From Oscillospiraceae bacterium (GTDB lineage: Bacteria; Bacillota; Clostridia; Monoglobales; Monoglobaceae), in NCBI GenBank assembly GCA_015068605.1, contig SVKF01000005.1:62001-126000 (forward strand): a stretch of 64,000 bases of DNA, written 5' to 3'. Below are positions 59,773-64,000 of the stretch, piece by piece. How positions within the stretch are numbered: position 1 is the stretch's first letter; each line of letters starts with the position of its first letter. A program made the position numbers and the translations under genes. Under the pieces are notes generated by a model. It saw nothing but the letters and a program-made list of their open reading frames with translations, was not told the origin of the DNA and made no database searches.

Positions 59773-60228
59773 ATGTATATATTAATAGGAATTGCCGTTT
59801 TGATAGCTGATTTTGCCAGCAAAATGATTGTGGACAGCAATATGAGAATTGGAGAAAAAATAGAACTTATTGAGGGTGTTTTTTCTCTGACATACATAAG
59901 AAATAAAGGAATGGCGTGGGGGCTTTTACAAAATCAGAGATGGATATTTATAATCGGAACAGTTGTCATTGTCACGCTTATGATACTTTATTATGTGAAA
60001 AATAAGGATATTCACTTTACGGGTAAGCTTGGTCTTATGTTGAGCGTTGCAGGTGCTTTGGGAAACCTTATTGACCGTTTATTTTATAAGGACGGAGTTA
60101 TTGATTTTTTGAGTGCGGATTTTATTGATTTTCCTATATTCAATGTGGCGGATATGTCAGTTTGTATAGGAATGGGTATTTTGATAATATATATTTTGTT
60201 TTTTGAGCAGAATAAAAAAGAGAGTTAA
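59773..60228 (+). CDS. lspA: Lipoprotein signal peptidase
   Basis: TYIRNKGMAWGLL, AGALGNLIDRLF, FPIFNVADMSV; start at ATG 59773. Confidence 0.95.
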   Translation: MYILIGIAVLIADFASKMIVDSNMRIGEKIELIEGVFSLTYIRNKGMAWGLLQNQRWIFIIGTVVIVTLMILYYVKNKDIHFTGKLGLMLSVAGALGNLIDRLFYKDGVIDFLSADFIDFPIFNVADMSVCIGMGILIIYILFFEQNKKES

Positions 60229-61140
60229 ATGGAACAGATTTTATTAAAGGTTGAAGAAAATAACATAAGAATAGATAAATTTCTCGCAAATAAGCTTGAA
60301 AATATGACAAGGTCAAGAGTTCAGAAGCTTATTGATGAGGAATGTGTTAAAATTTCCGGAGAGGTCATTAAGGCTAACTATAAGGTGAAATCGGGAGAGG
60401 AAATTGAAGTTAATATTCCCGATGTGCAGAGCATGGAGACTGTTGCTGAGGATATTCCTCTTGATATTGTGTTTGAGGATGACTGTATGCTTGTGGTGAA
60501 TAAACCACAGGGAATGGTTGTTCATCCTGCGGCTGGGAATTATTCGGGGACATTGGTTAATGCCCTTCTTCACTATTGTCCTGACACTCTTTCGGGAATA
60601 AACGGAGAAAAGCGACCGGGTATACTTCATCGGATTGACAAGGATACCAGCGGACTCTTGCTTGTTGCGAAAAATGATTTGGCACATCAGAGCTTGTCGG
60701 AGCAAATTAAAGCCCATAGTTTAACAAGAGAATACAGAGCATTGGTGCATGGAAATATAAAAAATGATGAAGGGACTATAAATGCACCCATAGGAAGGCA
60801 TCCGGTTGACCGAAAAAAGATGACCATAACTAATAAAAATTCAAGAGAGGCAATAACCCACTATAAAGTTCTTGAAAGATTTAAGGGATATACGTTTATA
60901 AGCTGTCGCCTTGAAACGGGGAGAACCCATCAGATAAGAGTCCATATGTCAAGCGGCGGTCATAGTATTGTGGGAGATAAAACTTACGGAATAAAAGATA
61001 AGTTTAATTTAAACGGACAGCTTCTTCATGCCTGTCGGGTGGGATTTATTCATCCTGTTTCGGGCGAATATATGGAATTTATGCGTGATATTCCTGTGCA
61101 TTTTGAAAATGTCATAGAAAGACTCAGGAGGGAACTTTGA
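60229..61140 (+). CDS. rluD: RluA/RluD family pseudouridine synthase
   Basis: S4 domain, VVNKPQGMVVHPAAGN, GILHRIDKDTSGLLLVAKND, GRTHQIRVHM. Confidence 0.95.
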   Translation: MEQILLKVEENNIRIDKFLANKLENMTRSRVQKLIDEECVKISGEVIKANYKVKSGEEIEVNIPDVQSMETVAEDIPLDIVFEDDCMLVVNKPQGMVVHPAAGNYSGTLVNALLHYCPDTLSGINGEKRPGILHRIDKDTSGLLLVAKNDLAHQSLSEQIKAHSLTREYRALVHGNIKNDEGTINAPIGRHPVDRKKMTITNKNSREAITHYKVLERFKGYTFISCRLETGRTHQIRVHMSSGGHSIVGDKTYGIKDKFNLNGQLLHACRVGFIHPVSGEYMEFMRDIPVHFENVIERLRREL

Positions 61141-61811
61141 TGGAAAATTTACATAAGGACCACAGAAAAAGAATGTATAGAAAAGCTGAAGAAATGGGTC
61201 TTCAGAATATGGAAGAACATGAAGTCCTTGAAATAATATTATATGCCATTGTTCCAAGAGGAAACACAAATGAAATAGCAAAGAGAATGATTGCAAAGTT
61301 CGGCAATGTGGCAAATGTTTTGAAAGCTGACGAGAAGGAGCTTGTAACCATTGACGGTGTCGGAAGCACGACAGCAAAATTTATAAGAAACTTATATGAT
61401 GTTTTGGGTGTTGTTGAAAGATGTGCTGCTTTTTCAGAAAAGAAGATTGAAAATTCAGCAGATGCCATAGACTATGTTAAACCGTTTTTCAACGGAAAAT
61501 GCTCCGAACAGTTCTATATGGTCAGCCTTAACAAGAACGGCGGAATAATAAGCAGTCATTGGCTTTCGTCGGGGATAAGTGACGAAGTTCATATATATCC
61601 GCAGATTATCGCAAGAAAAGCGCTTATGGATGAAGCACATTCGGTTATTATAGCTCATAATCACCCGGGTGGAACGCTTTCTGTGTCATTTGCTGATGAG
61701 AATATGACGATTAAAATTAAGAAAACTCTTGATGTTATCGGAATAAAACTGTTTGATAGCCTGATTATTGCAGGCGGAAAGGGCATAAGTGTATTGAATC
61801 AGCTTATGTAA
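61140..61811 (+). CDS. radC: RadC family (JAB/MPN domain) protein
   Basis: HxHxD-type motif AHNHPGGTLSVSFAD; start set to ATG 61140 after AGGAGG. Confidence 0.92.
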   Translation: MENLHKDHRKRMYRKAEEMGLQNMEEHEVLEIILYAIVPRGNTNEIAKRMIAKFGNVANVLKADEKELVTIDGVGSTTAKFIRNLYDVLGVVERCAAFSEKKIENSADAIDYVKPFFNGKCSEQFYMVSLNKNGGIISSHWLSSGISDEVHIYPQIIARKALMDEAHSVIIAHNHPGGTLSVSFADENMTIKIKKTLDVIGIKLFDSLIIAGGKGISVLNQLM

Positions 61812-61831
61812 AATGAAAGGGGGGAGTCCAA

Positions 61832-63781
61832 ATGGATTTTAAAGTTGTTTCGGAATATAAGCCGTCGGGCGACCAGCCCAAAGCCATAAAGCAACTGTCT
61901 GACGGAATTAATAGCGGAAAAAAATTTCAAACTCTTTTGGGAGTAACAGGCTCCGGAAAAACCTTTACAATGGCAAATGTTATTGAAAAGGTTAATAAGC
62001 CAACCCTTGTTCTTGCCCATAATAAAACTTTGGCGGCGCAGCTTTACGGGGAATTTAAAGAGATTTTTCCCGAAAATGCGGTGGAGTATTTTGTGTCGTA
62101 TTATGATTATTATCAGCCGGAAGCGTATATTCCGCACTCTGATACTTATATAGAAAAAGATGCACAGACTAATGAGGAAATTGATAAACTTCGTCACAGT
62201 GCAACTGCGGCACTTTCTGAACGGAAGGATGTTATAATTGTTGCCAGTGTGTCCTGTATTTACGGGCTTGGCGACCCGATTGACTACCATAATATGGTGA
62301 TTTCTCTCCGTCCCGGAATGATTAAGGACAGAGACGAGGTTATAGATAAACTGATTGAGATAAGATATGAACGAAATGATATGGCGTTTGAGAGAAATAA
62401 GTTCAGAGTCAGAGGTGATGTTTTGGACATTTTTCCATCATATTCGAGCGGAAATGCTTTGCGAGTGGAATTTTTCGGGGATGAGGTTGACAGAATAAGC
62501 GAAATAAACACAACCACGGGGGAGATTATTGCAAACCTCAAACATTGTGCGATTTATCCGGCTTCTCATTATGTAACAACAAAAGACAAAATGGAAAGAG
62601 CGATAGAGAGCATAATGAATGAACTTGACGAACAGGAGAAACATTTTATTGAAAAAGACTATTTGATTGAGGCTCAAAGAATAAGACAAAGGACAATGTA
62701 TGACATTGAAATGATGCGTGAGACGGGCTTTTGTTCGGGAATTGAAAATTATTCGCGGCATATAAGCGGAAGGGAAAAGGGCTCTCCGCCGTACACACTT
62801 TTGGATTATTTTGGGGACGATTTTCTTTTGATGATTGATGAGAGTCATGTGACACTTCCGCAGGTTAGAGCCATGTTTGCAGGAGATAGGGCAAGAAAGG
62901 ATAACCTTGTCAGATACGGATTTCGTCTGCCGTCGGCTTATGATAACAGACCGCTGAACTTTGATGAATTTTATGAGAGAATAAATCAGGCGGTGTTTAT
63001 TTCCGCAACCCCTGCTGAATTTGAAAGAGAAAAATCTGAATATATTGCTGAGCAGGTTATAAGACCAACGGGACTTTTAGACCCTGAAATTGAGGTTCGT
63101 CCCATTGAAGGGCAGATTGATGATTTATATGGAGAAATCGTCAAGCGTGTTGAGAAAAATGAGAGAGTTTTAGTCACAACTCTGACTAAAAAAATGGCAG
63201 AGAGGCTGACTGATTATTTTCAGGAAATGGATATTAAGGTAAGATACCTTCATTCGGATGTCCAGACCATTGAAAGAATGGAGATTATAAGGGATTTAAG
63301 GCTTGGAGAGTTTGATGTTTTGGTTGGAATTAACCTCTTAAGAGAAGGTCTTGATATTCCGGAGGTATCTCTTGTTGCGATTTTGGATGCGGATAAGGAA
63401 GGGTTTTTGCGAAGTGAAACCTCGCTTATCCAAACTGTTGGCAGAGCGGCAAGAAATGCGGAAGGGAAGGTTATAATGTATGCAGATACAGTGACCGGCT
63501 CAATGGAGAGAGCCATAAATGAAACCAACCGCAGACGAAAAATTCAGATGGAATATAACGAAGAAAACGGCATAACTCCCGAAACCATAAGAAAGAATGT
63601 TCATGGAGTTATTTCGGCAACAATCGGAGAAAATATTTCAAAGCAGGAAAAAATTGAAAAGGCGGAAAGAGAACGACTTATAGCTGAGCTTACGGTAAAG
63701 ATGAGACAAGCGGCAGAGCTTTTGCAGTTTGAACTTGCGGCAAAGCTTCGTGATGAAATTAAGGAGTTACAGGAAGGTTAG
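61832..63781 (+). CDS. uvrB: Excinuclease ABC subunit B
   Basis: [45 protein letters not shown]. Confidence 0.99.
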   Translation: MDFKVVSEYKPSGDQPKAIKQLSDGINSGKKFQTLLGVTGSGKTFTMANVIEKVNKPTLVLAHNKTLAAQLYGEFKEIFPENAVEYFVSYYDYYQPEAYIPHSDTYIEKDAQTNEEIDKLRHSATAALSERKDVIIVASVSCIYGLGDPIDYHNMVISLRPGMIKDRDEVIDKLIEIRYERNDMAFERNKFRVRGDVLDIFPSYSSGNALRVEFFGDEVDRISEINTTTGEIIANLKHCAIYPASHYVTTKDKMERAIESIMNELDEQEKHFIEKDYLIEAQRIRQRTMYDIEMMRETGFCSGIENYSRHISGREKGSPPYTLLDYFGDDFLLMIDESHVTLPQVRAMFAGDRARKDNLVRYGFRLPSAYDNRPLNFDEFYERINQAVFISATPAEFEREKSEYIAEQVIRPTGLLDPEIEVRPIEGQIDDLYGEIVKRVEKNERVLVTTLTKKMAERLTDYFQEMDIKVRYLHSDVQTIERMEIIRDLRLGEFDVLVGINLLREGLDIPEVSLVAILDADKEGFLRSETSLIQTVGRAARNAEGKVIMYADTVTGSMERAINETNRRRKIQMEYNEENGITPETIRKNVHGVISATIGENISKQEKIEKAERERLIAELTVKMRQAAELLQFELAAKLRDEIKELQEG

Positions 63782-63784
63782 GAT

Positions 63785-64000
63785 ATGCAAAAAAATATTG
63801 TTATAAAGGGTGCAAAAGAGAATAATCTTAAGAATATTGATGTGGAAATCCCAAGAGACAAGCTTGTCGTCGTGACAGGTCTTTCGGGGAGCGGAAAGTC
63901 CACTTTGGCTTTTGATACTATTTATGCAGAGGGGCAAAGGCGCTATGTTGAGTCTCTTTCTGCTTATGCAAGACAGTTTTTAGGTCAGATGGACAAGCCT
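63785..64000 (+). CDS. uvrA: Excinuclease ABC subunit A, N-terminal part truncated by window end
   Basis: Translation [72 protein letters not shown]. Confidence 0.97.
   Translation, partial: MQKNIVIKGAKENNLKNIDVEIPRDKLVVVTGLSGSGKSTLAFDTIYAEGQRRYVESLSAYARQFLGQMDKP

Overview
The window looks like low-GC Firmicutes (Clostridia-type) chromosome; no rRNA, tRNA, CRISPR array, prophage or transposase was recognised. Left to right: (1) about 20-13667, a surface-polysaccharide / teichoic-acid-like cluster (CDP-glycerol transferase, tagD, glycosyltransferases, polymerase, pyruvyltransferase, deacetylase-like, FemAB/GNAT-like, flippase, UDP-Glc dehydrogenase, epimerase, PF14907-like NTase); (2) about 13827-27768, a long minus-strand housekeeping run (rpe-rsgA-prkC-prpC-rlmN-rsmB-yugP-fmt-def-priA-coaBC-rpoZ-gmk-remA-yicC), divergent from rqcH; (3) about 29670-37260, an accessory region with a zinc-ribbon membrane protein, a BspA-like LRR protein and two divergent SLH proteins; (4) hemW, CIRCE-hrcA-grpE-dnaK-dnaJ-prmA-rsmE; (5) a Gfo/Idh oxidoreductase / AraC regulator pair; (6) miaB-ylbF-mutS-mutL-miaA-HlyD-like-yggS-sepF-ylmH-divIVA-lspA-rluD-radC-uvrB-uvrA (uvrA cut by the window edge). 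The strongest unexplained signal is a dispersed family of small intergenic inverted-repeat elements. Five copies share a GTAC-N4-GTAC-like core enclosed by a helix, with compensatory base changes between copies. Two copies also carry a conserved 15-bp terminator-like hairpin. Further repeat types sit in the same intergenic spaces: a GGCGGTGTTT hairpin, a 39-bp inverted pair around a zinc-ribbon gene, and a 131-bp MITE-like unit. All alignments were made by eye, with no database search.
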